Part shown: positions 21,607 through 30,181 of the stretch, piece after piece
Layout: each line of letters begins with the position of its first letter
Position numbering within the stretch: position 1 is the first letter of the stretch
DNA from: Streptomyces sp. NBC_01571
GTDB taxonomy: Bacteria > Actinomycetota > Actinomycetes > Streptomycetales > Streptomycetaceae
Direction: 5' to 3'
Assembly: GCF_026339875.1 (NCBI RefSeq)
Contig: NZ_JAPEPZ010000001.1
Location: forward strand, 3,782,001-3,846,000
Length of the DNA stretch: 64,000 nucleotides
Notes under the pieces: generated by a model
Seen by the model: the letters and a program-made list of their open reading frames with translations, nothing else
Database searches by the model: none
Told to the model about the DNA's origin: nothing
Made by a program: the position numbers and the translations under genes

Positions 21607-21907
21607 GGTGCGCTCCCTGACGTGGTGCGGATTCAGGCCAGTGTGCACCAATTGGCTCGCGGGACGGAGTGGACCCCGCGGAGGCGTCCGTCGCGTAGCG
21701 AGCCCTTCGAACGAACGGCGCCGGCGGACGGAAAGCCGCGTGTCTACCCCGCCTTCACCGCACCAAACAGAACGTGACCCAGATCACGTCGCCCCACCTG
21801 TTTCCGGCCCGGGGCCGCTTGATACAAATTGCCCGCGCGTTCCTGTCCGTCGACAGCCGCCCAACCCCCTCATCGAGCCGCTTCTTTCGCATGCCCTGGG
21901 AACGCCC
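21607..21907 (+). other. Divergent intergenic region with Crp-type site
   Basis: 301 bp between the kinase and the MFS transporter. Apart from the Crp-like palindrome at 21772-21789 and a short AT-richer stretch (CTTGATACAAATTGCC, 21819-21834) that could hold a -10 region, no gene or repeat is seen. Confidence 0.4.
21772..21789. promoter_or_regulatory. Crp/FNR-type binding site
   Basis: ACGTGACCCAGATCACGT contains GTGA-N6-TCAC, matching the Crp consensus, with outer bases extending the palindrome. It lies 119 bp before the MFS start and 166 bp before the kinase start. Confidence 0.65.
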
Positions 21908-23158
21908 GTGTCCGCCCGCACCACCCTGCCCTGGCCCCTCGTCGCCCTTTTCACGGCCGGGTACCTCGCCCCGTACCTGCTGCCGACCACCGTCGGCAGA
22001 CTGAACGCGGGCCTCCCCCTCTCCGCCACCGAGGCCGGCTGCGTCGGCAGCGTCCTGCTGCTGAGCTCGGCGACGGCGGGCTTCCTGCTCGCCTCCCGCG
22101 TCGACCGCTTCGGCCCGCGCCGGCTGGCCCGCGCCGGGCTGCTGCTCGCCGCCGTCGGCTACGGCAGCGCCGCCCTCACCACCACCGTGCCGCTGGTCGT
22201 GGCCGGCGCGATCGTCGGCGGCCTCGGCTCCGGCACGGTCACCACCGTCGCCGCCACCGGGATCGCCGCCCAGCGCGACCCGCACCGCACCACCACGCTC
22301 GGTCTGCTCGGCGTCTCCGCCCTCGCGGGCACGCTGTACCTGACGATCCCGCACCTGGGCCCGGGCCACGGCCAGCCGCTGGCCGCGATCGCCGTCACCG
22401 CGCTGCTCGTCCTGCCCACGACCCGGCGACTGCCCGCCCGCGCACCCGCCGCGCGGACCCTGCGCGCAGGCACCCCCCTTCCGCACCCCCGCGCCGGGGT
22501 CGTCCTCGCCGTCGCCATGCTCTGCTGGTCCCTCGCGCAGAACTCCCTGTGGGGCGTCAGCGGCCGCATCGGCCTGACCCAGGCGGGGTTGAGCGAGGTC
22601 ACCGTCGGAGCGGTCTTCGCGGCGGCGCTCGGCGCCGGGCTGCTGGGGGTGATCGGGGCGGGCGCGCTCGGCCCGCGCCTCGGCCGCGCGCTGCCCATCG
22701 GGGCGGGCACCGCGCTGATCGCGGGCTGTATCGCGCTCAGTTCGGCCGCCGACGACCTGCCGTCCTTCGCGACCGGCGAGATCGCCTGGAACACGCTGTA
22801 CCCGGTCGTCCTGTCCTACGTCATCGGGCTCGCCGCGTCCCTGGACCAACGGGGGCGCTGGGCGGTCCTGGTGGGCTCCGCCTCCTCGCTCGGCACGGCC
22901 TGCGGCCCGCTCTCGGGCAGTCTGCTCTCCGCGCGGACGGGCTACCCGGGGATGGGCGTGATCCTGGCCCTCGGCCTGCTCCTGCTCACCGTTCCGATGA
23001 CGGCGGTGGCCCTGCGCACCCGGCGCGGCACCCCGCAGGAACACCCGGTGGTGGAGATCCCGCTGGAGACCGCCGAGGCCCGGCGGGCGGCGTACGGCAC
23101 GGCGGGCCCCCGGCAGACCGCCGCCGCGTCGGCGGGGCCGGGACCCGGACCGGGCTAG
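21908..23158 (+). CDS. MFS transporter
   Basis: 416 aa from GTG 21908 (VSARTTLPWPLVALFTAGYL). About 12 hydrophobic helices. The helix 2-3 loop motif is GFLLASRVDRFGPRRLARAG. The C-terminal tail of about 35 residues is polar and Pro/Ala-rich. The substrate cannot be inferred. The start is uncertain because no strong ribosome site precedes it. A Crp-type site lies upstream, and the carbohydrate kinase is divergent. Confidence 0.78.
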   Translation: MSARTTLPWPLVALFTAGYLAPYLLPTTVGRLNAGLPLSATEAGCVGSVLLLSSATAGFLLASRVDRFGPRRLARAGLLLAAVGYGSAALTTTVPLVVAGAIVGGLGSGTVTTVAATGIAAQRDPHRTTTLGLLGVSALAGTLYLTIPHLGPGHGQPLAAIAVTALLVLPTTRRLPARAPAARTLRAGTPLPHPRAGVVLAVAMLCWSLAQNSLWGVSGRIGLTQAGLSEVTVGAVFAAALGAGLLGVIGAGALGPRLGRALPIGAGTALIAGCIALSSAADDLPSFATGEIAWNTLYPVVLSYVIGLAASLDQRGRWAVLVGSASSLGTACGPLSGSLLSARTGYPGMGVILALGLLLLTVPMTAVALRTRRGTPQEHPVVEIPLETAEARRAAYGTAGPRQTAAASAGPGPGPG

Positions 23159-23274
23159 TCCCCGGACCGAACCGGGCGCGCGGCTCGCGGCTCGCGGCTC
23201 GCACCCAGCGGCTCCATTCGAAGTGGGCACCGCTCCGGGTCGGCCCGGTCCAGGCGGGCCCGGTCCAGGCGGCT

Positions 23275-24267
23275 CTACCCGAACTCGTACGCCTCGACCT
23301 CGGCGAGGTAGCGCGCCCGTCGCTCCTCGTCGTGGTCGAGGAAGGACGCCACGAACGAGTTGCGCGCCAGTTCCCGCATCCGCTCGCGGTCCAGACCGAG
23401 CGCCTCGTGCACCGCGTGGAAGGTGTCGCCGACGTACCCCCCGAAGTAGGCGGGGTCGTCGGAGTTGACGGTGCACAGGAGCCCGGCGTCCAGCATGGCG
23501 GGCAGGGGGTGGTCCTCCAGGACGTCCACGGCGCGCAGCCGTACGTTCGACAGCGGACAGAGCGTCAGCGGCACCCTGTCCCGGACCAGCCGCTCGACCA
23601 GCTCGGGGTCCTCCATGCAGCGCAGCCCGTGGTCGATGCGCTCGACGCCGAGGACGTCCAGCGCCTCGGTGATGTACGCGGGCGGCCCCTCCTCGCCCGC
23701 GTGCGCGACGCGTCGCAGCCCGAGGGCGGCGGCCGCCTCGTACACCTCGCGGAACTTGACCGGCGGGTGTCCGACCTCCGCCGAGTCGAGGCCGATGCCG
23801 ACGATCCGGTCGAGGTACGGCCGCGCGGCCTCCAGCGTCGCCATCGCCGACTCCGCGGACTCGTCGCGCAGGAAGCACATGATCAGCTGGGTGGAGACGC
23901 CGTGCGTGTCCTCGCTGCGGGAGAGCGCGCGGGACAGCCCCTCGACGACCGTCCCCATCCCGACCCCGCGCGCGAGGTGCGCCTGCGGGTCGAAGAAGAT
24001 CTCCGCGTGCCGGACGCCCTGCGCGGCGGCCCGCGCGAGATACGCGTCGGCCAGGTCGGCGAAGTCCTGCTCGGTCCGCAGGACGGCCATCAGCTCGTAG
24101 TACAGGTTCAGGAACGACTGGAGATCGTCGAAGAGATACGCCTTGCGCAGCTCCTCGGTGTCCGCGTACGGGAGCGTGACGCCGTTGCGCGCGGCGAGCT
24201 CGAAGGCGAGTTCGGGCTCCAGGGTGCCTTCGACATGGAGGTGCAGTTCTGCTTTGGGGAGGGGCAT
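23275..24267 (-). CDS. Adenosine/adenine deaminase family protein (adenine-deaminase type)
   Basis: 330 aa TIM-barrel purine deaminase from ATG 24267. Zinc ligands are in HLHVEG (near residue 9), HAGEEG and the SDDPAYFGG aspartate. The motif set LPKAELHLHVEGTLEPEL, FFDPQAHLARGV, GLDSAEVGHPP, HAGEEGPPAYI and CPLSNVRL belongs to the adenine-deaminase/aminofutalosine-deaminase-like branch rather than classical adenosine deaminase (HxHLDG, SLNTDDP). It probably acts in purine salvage, but the substrate needs assay. It stands alone, with the 3' end towards the MFS gene. Confidence 0.82.
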   Translation of the reverse strand: MPLPKAELHLHVEGTLEPELAFELAARNGVTLPYADTEELRKAYLFDDLQSFLNLYYELMAVLRTEQDFADLADAYLARAAAQGVRHAEIFFDPQAHLARGVGMGTVVEGLSRALSRSEDTHGVSTQLIMCFLRDESAESAMATLEAARPYLDRIVGIGLDSAEVGHPPVKFREVYEAAAALGLRRVAHAGEEGPPAYITEALDVLGVERIDHGLRCMEDPELVERLVRDRVPLTLCPLSNVRLRAVDVLEDHPLPAMLDAGLLCTVNSDDPAYFGGYVGDTFHAVHEALGLDRERMRELARNSFVASFLDHDEERRARYLAEVEAYEFG

Positions 24268-24287
24268 CAAAGCATGGTACGGGCGTT

Positions 24288-25193
24288 TTATGAGCGCTTC
24301 GGAACCGGCACCCGCATCAGATCGTGCGCCACGCTCAGTTCCCCGTCGAACCCGGCGGCCCGCGCCTGCCGCTCGAACTCGTCGGGATCGGAGTACCGCT
24401 GGCTGAAGTGCGTGAGCACCAGATGCCGTACGCCCGCGTCGCGTGCCACCCGGGCCGCCTGACCGGCGGTCAGATGCCCGTGGTCGGAGGCGAGCCGGTG
24501 GTCCTCGTCGAGGAACGTCGACTCGATGACGAGCAGGTCGCAGCCCTCGGCGAGGGCGTCCACCCCCTCGCACAGCCGGGTGTCCATGACGAACGCGAAC
24601 CGCTGCCCGCGCCGCACCTCGCTGACGTCGTCCAGACGGACTCCGCCCAGGGATCCCTCGCGCTGGATCCGCCCGACGTCCGGCCCCTTGACGCCGTGCG
24701 CGGCGAGCCGCTCCGGCAGTATCCGCCGCCCGTCCGGCTCGACCAGCCGGTAGCCGAAGGACTCCACGGGGTGGGAGAGCCTGCGGGCCTCCAGGGTGTA
24801 GGAGGCCGTGGCCGCGAGCACGCCGTCCGTGTCGACCGGCGCCTCGGTGAGCGCGACGGTCTCGCGGTACGCGGTGGCGTACCGCAGCCGGTCGAAGAAG
24901 CGCTGCCCGGAGCGGGGGTAGTGCGCGGTGACCTCGTGCGGCACACGGTCGAGGTTGATGCGCTGGATCACCCCGGCGAGCCCGAGCGAGTGGTCGCCGT
25001 GGAAGTGCGTGACGCAGATCCGGTGCAGGTCGTGCGCGGCGACCCCGGCCCGCAGCATCTGCCGCTGGGTGCCCTCGCCGGGGTCGAAGAGCAGCCCCTC
25101 CCCGTCCCAGCGCAGCAGATAGCCGTTGTGGTTGCGGTGCCGGGTCGGGACCTGGCTGGCGGTGCCGAGGACCACCAGTTCACGTACGGACAA
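24288..25193 (-). CDS. rnz: Ribonuclease Z
   Basis: 301 aa metallo-beta-lactamase-fold endonuclease that matures tRNA 3' ends. Motif [15 protein letters not shown], then [27 protein letters not shown] and HFSQRYSD give all zinc ligands. The start is TTG at 25193 (TTG-TCC-GTA), since no ATG or GTG fits the conserved N-terminus [20 protein letters not shown]. The HIT gene stop lies 6 nt upstream, so they form one operon. Confidence 0.93.
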   Translation of the reverse strand: MSVRELVVLGTASQVPTRHRNHNGYLLRWDGEGLLFDPGEGTQRQMLRAGVAAHDLHRICVTHFHGDHSLGLAGVIQRINLDRVPHEVTAHYPRSGQRFFDRLRYATAYRETVALTEAPVDTDGVLAATASYTLEARRLSHPVESFGYRLVEPDGRRILPERLAAHGVKGPDVGRIQREGSLGGVRLDDVSEVRRGQRFAFVMDTRLCEGVDALAEGCDLLVIESTFLDEDHRLASDHGHLTAGQAARVARDAGVRHLVLTHFSQRYSDPDEFERQARAAGFDGELSVAHDLMRVPVPKRS

Positions 25194-25199
25194 CGCCGG

Positions 25200-25553
25200 T
25201 CACCCCGGTGGCCACTGCATGCCGCGGCCACCGAGGAGGTGCGCGTGCGCGTGGAAGACGGTCTGTCCCGCACCGCTGCCGGTGTTGAACACGATCCGGT
25301 AGCTGTCCAGCTTCTCCTCGCCCGCGATCTCACCGGCCTCGCGCAGCACGTCCGCCGCGATCCGTGGCTCGGCGGCCGCCAGCGACGCCGCGTCCGGGTG
25401 GTGCACCCTGGGGATGACCAGGATGTGGGTGGGCGCCTGCGGGTTTATGTCGCGGAAGGCGAGGGTCGTCTCGCTCTCCCGGACGACGGTCGCCGGAATC
25501 TGCCCCGCGATGATCTTGCAGAACAGGCAGTCGTCCTGCGGTTCTCCCGCCAT
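25200..25553 (-). CDS. HIT-family nucleotide hydrolase
   Basis: 117 aa histidine-triad protein of the HINT branch. N-terminal DCLFCKIIAGQIPATVV with CxxC-like zinc residues, and the triad HAHAHLLGG in the C-terminal region. It would hydrolyse purine nucleoside phosphoramidates or aminoacyl-adenylates. It is followed within 7 nt by rnz, so co-transcription is likely. Confidence 0.93.
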   Translation of the reverse strand: MAGEPQDDCLFCKIIAGQIPATVVRESETTLAFRDINPQAPTHILVIPRVHHPDAASLAAAEPRIAADVLREAGEIAGEEKLDSYRIVFNTGSGAGQTVFHAHAHLLGGRGMQWPPG

Positions 25554-25681
25554 GCGTGTCCCTCCTCGTGCCGGCCGGCCCCGGTGTCCCGGACGGCGTC
25601 GGTCCCTGCGTCCGCACGGCGCCGGCCATCCCGCCGCGCACGGCGCCGATCATTACGCCGTGCATGCTATCGGCACCCTCG

Positions 25682-28600
25682 TCAGCCCAGCTCCGGGAGC
25701 GGCGGCGGGGTCTTCGCCGGGTTCTCCTCCAGGGCCGCCAGCGCGATCCGGATCGCCTCGTCCAGCTGGACGTCGCGGCCGGCGGCGTGGTCCTGCGGGG
25801 CCTGGACGACCTCGACGTCCGGGTCGACGCCGTGGTTCTCCACGCCCCACCCCTGCCCCTCCAGCCAGAACGCGTACTTGGGCTGGGTCACCAGGGTGCC
25901 GTCGACGAGCCGGTAGCGGCTGTCGATGCCGATCACACCGCCCCAGGTGCGCGTGCCCACCACCGGACCGATCCCGAGCGCCTTGACCGCCGCGTTGACG
26001 ATGTCCCCGTCCGAGCCGGAGAACTCGTTGGCCACGGCGACGACGGGACCGCGCGGCGCGTCCTCCGGATAGCTGTACGGCCGCATCCCGCGCGGCAGGT
26101 CCCAGCCCACGATCCGCCGGGCGAGCTTCTCGACGACCAGCTGGGAGGTGTGGCCGCCGCGGTTCTCCCGCACGTCCACGACCAGCCCCTCCCGGGCCAC
26201 CTCGATCCGCAGGTCCCGGTGGAGCTGCGCCCACCCGGAGCCGACCATGTCCGGCACGTGCAGATAGCCCAGTCGGCCCCCGGAGCGCTCGTGGACGTAC
26301 GCCCGCCGGTCCGCGACCCACGCGTGGTAGCGCAGCGCCTCCTCGTCGGCGAGCGGGACGACCACCGCGTGCCGGGGATCTCCGCCGCCGGAGGGGGAGA
26401 CCGTCAGTTCGACCGGCTTGCCCGCCGTGCCCACCAGCAGCGGCCCTGGACCGGTCACCGGGTCCACCGGCTGCCCGCCGACCTGGACGATCGCGTCCCC
26501 GGCCCGCACCGCTACCCCGGGCGCGGCGAGCGGCGCCCGTGCGTCGGGGTCGGAGGTCTCCGAGGGGAGGATCCGGTCGATGCGCCAACTGCCGTCCTCG
26601 TGACGGGAGATGTCCGCCCCGAGGAGTCCCTGCGCCCGGTCGCCGCCGGCCCAGCCGCCGCGCGGGGACACGTACGCGTGCGAGGTGCCCAGTTCGCCCT
26701 GCACCTCCCAGAGCAGGTCCACCAGGTCGTCGTGGGTGGCGATCCGGTCGAGGACCGGCCGGTAGCGGTCGAGTACGCCCTCCCAGTCGGCCCCGCCCAG
26801 ATCGGGCCGCCAGAAGTTGTCCCGCATCAGGCGGCCCGTCTCCTCGTACATCTGGCGCCACTCGGCGGCCGGGTCGACCGTCTGGCGGATCCGCGAGAGG
26901 TCGACGGTGATGTTGGTGTCGCTCTCGTCGTCGTTCGAGGCGCGGCGGTCGCTGGGGACGAGCTTGAGCTTGCCGTCGGTCCACAGCAGGACCCGCTTGC
27001 CGTCGCCGGTGACGGCGAAGTGGTCGGCGTCCGCGGCGAGATGCTCGATGCGGTGCTGGGCCAGGTCGTACCGCTCCAGCTCGGTCTTCGGGTCCGGGTC
27101 GTCCGGAGTAGCGCGGGAGGCACCGAGCACACCGCGGACCGGGTGGCGCAGCCACAGCAGCCCGTCCTTGGCGGCCCGCAGCGTCGAGTAGCGGGCGGCC
27201 TCGACGGGGAACGGGACGATCCGGTCGCCGAGTCCTTCGAGGTCGATCCGGGTCGCGGGGGTGCCCTCGCTGTCGGGCGTCTCGGCCCCGCGGCCCTCGG
27301 GGGCGTCGAAGGCGCGGCCGTGCCGCTGCGGTCCGAAGGGGGACGGGGTGGTCGCGGCCAGCGTGATCAGGTGCGGGCGGGATCCGCCCACGAACGCCAG
27401 GTCGAAGACGTGTTCGTCGTAGACCGGGTCGAATGCGCGCGCGGAGAGGAAGGCGAGGTGCTTGCCGTCGAGGGTGAACGCGGGCGCGTAGTCGCGGAAG
27501 CGCAGCGGCGTCGCCTCGGTGACCGACAGGTCGGCGGTGTTCGCCAGTTTCAGCTGGCGCAGCGGACGGGGGCCGGGGTGCGACCAGGCGAGCCAGGCGG
27601 AGTCCGGCGAGAAGACCAGCCCGCTGACGTCCCCGTCGGCGCTGCGGTCGACCTCGCGCACCTCCCCGGTCTCCCGCTCGACGAGCAGTACCCGTCCGTC
27701 GTGCGAGGCGACGGCCGCGCGGCTGCCGTCGGGTGCCATCGCGAGCCCGAGGACGCGGCCGAGCCGGCCCGCGGCGAGCCGGCGCGGGGTCGCTCCGGGG
27801 GCGGTCCCGGTCGCCGGGGCGAACTCCAGCGCGTCGTCGCCCGCCGCGTCGGTCACCCACACCACGTACTCCTCGCCCTCCACCCGGAAGGTGCGCGGCA
27901 GCCGGGCGCGCACGCCGGGCCGGGCGGCGAGCGCGCGGGCCGGACCGGAGCGGTGGGTGATCCAGTGGACGGAGCCGCGCACGGAGACCGCGCTGCCGCG
28001 TCCGGTGTGGTCGGGCGCGGCGGCCGAGAACCAGCGGGACGCGCTGACGGGGTGCGGCTGCTGGCCGACGCGCTGTCCGCCGAGCCGGATGTCGAGTCTC
28101 CGCGGCTCGGCGCCGTCCAGGTCGTCGAGCAGCCACAGTTCACCGGCGGACGCGTAGACGACCCGGGTGCCGTCGGTCGCCGCGTGCCGGGCGTAGAAGC
28201 CTCCCTCACCGGGGGTGTGGCGGCGCAGGTCGGAGCCGTCGGCGAGGGACGAGTAGAGGGCCCCCACCCCTTCGTGGTCGGACAGGAACGCGAGCCGCTC
28301 CCCCGCCCACAGGGGGTATTCGAGGTTCCCGTCCAGCTCTTCGTGCAGGCGTACGAACTCGCCGTCGCCCTCGCGGTCGATCCACAGCTTGCCCGCCGTG
28401 CCGCCGCGGTACCGCTTCCACCAGGCCGCCTCGCGTCCCATCGGGGCGGACAGGAGCAGCACGCCGGGCCCGCCGTACGCGACATCGCCGACCGGCCCGT
28501 ACGGAAGGGTGGTGGCGGGACCGCCGTCGAGCGGGACGGCCCGCGCCCAGCTGCGCCGCAGGCTCGCCTGGCCCTGGGTGCTGAGGGCGAGCACCTGTCC

Positions 28601-28915
28601 GTCCGGCGTCCAGCCGCGCACCTGGGTCCGCGGATTCCCCCAGTACGTCAGCCGTCTGGCCGCTCCGCCCGCCAGCGGGGCCACGTGCACCTCGGGCGCC
28701 CCGTCCCGGGCGGAGGTCCAGGCGACGCTCTCACCGTCGGGCGAGATGCGCGGGTGGTTCACCGGGACGTTGTCGGCGCTGACCCGCCAGGCCCGGCCGC
28801 CGCCGTCGAGGGGAGCGGCCCAGACGTCGTCCTCGGCGGTGAACGCGACCAGATCGCCACGCAGATGCGGGAAGCGGAGGTATCCGGATGATACGGACGA
28901 TGCAGACTGTGTCAC
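25682..28915 (-). CDS. Tricorn protease (S41 family)
   Basis: 1077 aa, GTG start at 28915. Very large cytoplasmic serine protease that trims peptides released by the proteasome in actinobacteria and archaea. N-terminal six- and seven-bladed beta-propellers (about 1-680), a PDZ-like domain (about 760-850) and a C-terminal S41 catalytic domain. The catalytic tetrad of the Thermoplasma enzyme is matched: Ser-His in LGTSHAYVS, nucleophile Ser968 with Asp969 in NEFSGSDGD, and Glu1026 in GWGVENHGV. The acidic C-terminal tail ends PLPELG. It is single-gene; 128 bp separate it from the HIT gene. Confidence 0.93.
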   Translation of the reverse strand: MTQSASSVSSGYLRFPHLRGDLVAFTAEDDVWAAPLDGGGRAWRVSADNVPVNHPRISPDGESVAWTSARDGAPEVHVAPLAGGAARRLTYWGNPRTQVRGWTPDGQVLALSTQGQASLRRSWARAVPLDGGPATTLPYGPVGDVAYGGPGVLLLSAPMGREAAWWKRYRGGTAGKLWIDREGDGEFVRLHEELDGNLEYPLWAGERLAFLSDHEGVGALYSSLADGSDLRRHTPGEGGFYARHAATDGTRVVYASAGELWLLDDLDGAEPRRLDIRLGGQRVGQQPHPVSASRWFSAAAPDHTGRGSAVSVRGSVHWITHRSGPARALAARPGVRARLPRTFRVEGEEYVVWVTDAAGDDALEFAPATGTAPGATPRRLAAGRLGRVLGLAMAPDGSRAAVASHDGRVLLVERETGEVREVDRSADGDVSGLVFSPDSAWLAWSHPGPRPLRQLKLANTADLSVTEATPLRFRDYAPAFTLDGKHLAFLSARAFDPVYDEHVFDLAFVGGSRPHLITLAATTPSPFGPQRHGRAFDAPEGRGAETPDSEGTPATRIDLEGLGDRIVPFPVEAARYSTLRAAKDGLLWLRHPVRGVLGASRATPDDPDPKTELERYDLAQHRIEHLAADADHFAVTGDGKRVLLWTDGKLKLVPSDRRASNDDESDTNITVDLSRIRQTVDPAAEWRQMYEETGRLMRDNFWRPDLGGADWEGVLDRYRPVLDRIATHDDLVDLLWEVQGELGTSHAYVSPRGGWAGGDRAQGLLGADISRHEDGSWRIDRILPSETSDPDARAPLAAPGVAVRAGDAIVQVGGQPVDPVTGPGPLLVGTAGKPVELTVSPSGGGDPRHAVVVPLADEEALRYHAWVADRRAYVHERSGGRLGYLHVPDMVGSGWAQLHRDLRIEVAREGLVVDVRENRGGHTSQLVVEKLARRIVGWDLPRGMRPYSYPEDAPRGPVVAVANEFSGSDGDIVNAAVKALGIGPVVGTRTWGGVIGIDSRYRLVDGTLVTQPKYAFWLEGQGWGVENHGVDPDVEVVQAPQDHAAGRDVQLDEAIRIALAALEENPAKTPPPLPELG

Positions 28916-29016
28916 CCGATCACCCTATGCAGCGACAGCTCACCCGGAAAGGGGTTTGGATCACTTGCCCCGGCCGGGGGCCACCGGCGGGCGGGCGGCG
29001 TGCGCGAGGGCGTGCC

Positions 29017-29409
29017 TCAGTTGCGCAGGAGCAGCCACTCCTGGAGTTCCACGAGGTTGCCCTCCGGGTCCTTGAGGTGGGCCACGCGCATACGGTCGGT
29101 CATCGGAGCGGGGCCGTGGGCGATGACGCCGCCGCGCGCGACGACCCCGGCGCAGTACGCGTCGAGGTCGTCGACGCGCAGGACGACCAGGGAGCGGTGG
29201 CCCGTCGCCGAATCGCCCAGCTCGCCGAGGATCCGGGCCATCATGGCGCGGTCCTGGAGCGCGATGCCCGCGGAGCCGGTGGCGGCACTGAACTTCTCGT
29301 ACGGTCCCTCGGCCGCCCCCGACTGGGGCTTGAGGCCGAGGACTTCGGCGTAGAAGCGGTAACAGGCCGGGAAGTCGGCGACGAGCAGCCGTACCTGGGC
29401 GAGTTCCAA
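29017..29409 (-). CDS. VOC-family (glyoxalase/bleomycin-resistance fold) protein
   Basis: 130 aa from TTG 29409, chosen because GGGGGA lies just upstream and the fold begins with LELAQVRLLVADFPACYRFY. One paired beta-alpha-beta-beta-beta module followed by a second (HRSLVVLRVDDLDAYCAGVV, LKDPEGNLVELQEWL). The terminal Glu in NLVELQEW is the usual metal ligand. The activity, whether isomerase, dioxygenase or binding, cannot be inferred. It lies 22 bp after rsmE and is probably in the same transcript. Confidence 0.8.
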   Translation of the reverse strand: MELAQVRLLVADFPACYRFYAEVLGLKPQSGAAEGPYEKFSAATGSAGIALQDRAMMARILGELGDSATGHRSLVVLRVDDLDAYCAGVVARGGVIAHGPAPMTDRMRVAHLKDPEGNLVELQEWLLLRN

Positions 29410-29431
29410 CGCATCCCCCGTGGGTGTTCGT

Positions 29432-30181
29432 TCAGGACCAGCGGCCGGTGCGCCCCAGCAGCAGCGCGGTCGCCGCGGTCCCTGCGGTCGACGTACGCAG
29501 CACGCTACGCCCCAGCCGGTACGCCTTCGCACCCGCCTGCGCGAAGAGGTCCAACTCCTCGGGGGAGACGCCCCCTTCAGGTCCCACGACCAGAACGATC
29601 CTTCCGGACGAGGGCAGTTCGGCCGTGGCGAGCGGCTCGCTGCCGTACTCCCGGTCCTCGTGCAGCACCGCCGCGAAGTCCGCTTCGGCCAGAAGTGCGG
29701 CGACCTGCTTGGTCGTCGCCGCGTCCGCGACCTCCGGGAAGCGCACCCGGCGGGACTGCTTGCCGGCCTCGCGCGCCGTCGCCCGCCACTTGGCGAGCGC
29801 CTTCGGACCCCGGTCGCCCTTCCACTGGGTGATGCAGCGCGAGGCGGCCCAGGGGACGATCGCGTCCACCCCGGTCTCGGTCATCGTCTCCACGGCCAGC
29901 TCGCCCCGGTCGCCCTTGGGCAGGGCCTGGACGACGGTGATACGAGGGGACTGGGGAGGTTCCTCGGCGAGGGAGTCGATGCGGACGGTCAGCCGGTCCT
30001 TGCCCTCGGCAGCGACGACGACGCACTCCGCCCAGCGTCCGGCACCGTCGGTGAGGACGACGTCCTCACCGGCCCGCAGCCGCTTCACGGAGACGGCGTG
30101 CCGGCCCTCGGGGCCGTCGAGGACATGGTGCCCCTCGCCGTCCACGTCGAAGTGGTCGACCACGAACACCGGTGCCGTCAT
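29432..30181 (-). CDS. rsmE: 16S rRNA m3U1498 methyltransferase
   Basis: 249 aa. SPOUT-class SAM methyltransferase that modifies U1498 of 16S rRNA. N-terminal PUA-like domain (HHVLDGPEGRHAVSVKRLRAGE), C-terminal trefoil-knot domain with VVGPEGGVSPEELDLF and LGRSVLRTSTAGTAA. The ATG overlaps the stop of the nitronate monooxygenase gene (ATGA, 30178-30181). It is part of a run hrcA-dnaJ / NMO-rsmE-VOC on the minus strand. Confidence 0.94.
   Translation of the reverse strand: MTAPVFVVDHFDVDGEGHHVLDGPEGRHAVSVKRLRAGEDVVLTDGAGRWAECVVVAAEGKDRLTVRIDSLAEEPPQSPRITVVQALPKGDRGELAVETMTETGVDAIVPWAASRCITQWKGDRGPKALAKWRATAREAGKQSRRVRFPEVADAATTKQVAALLAEADFAAVLHEDREYGSEPLATAELPSSGRIVLVVGPEGGVSPEELDLFAQAGAKAYRLGRSVLRTSTAGTAATALLLGRTGRWS

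Noticed and set aside
25556..28891. 1111-codon plus-strand open frame opposite the tricorn gene
   Set aside because: Shadow of the tricorn coding frame; no domain, no ribosome site.
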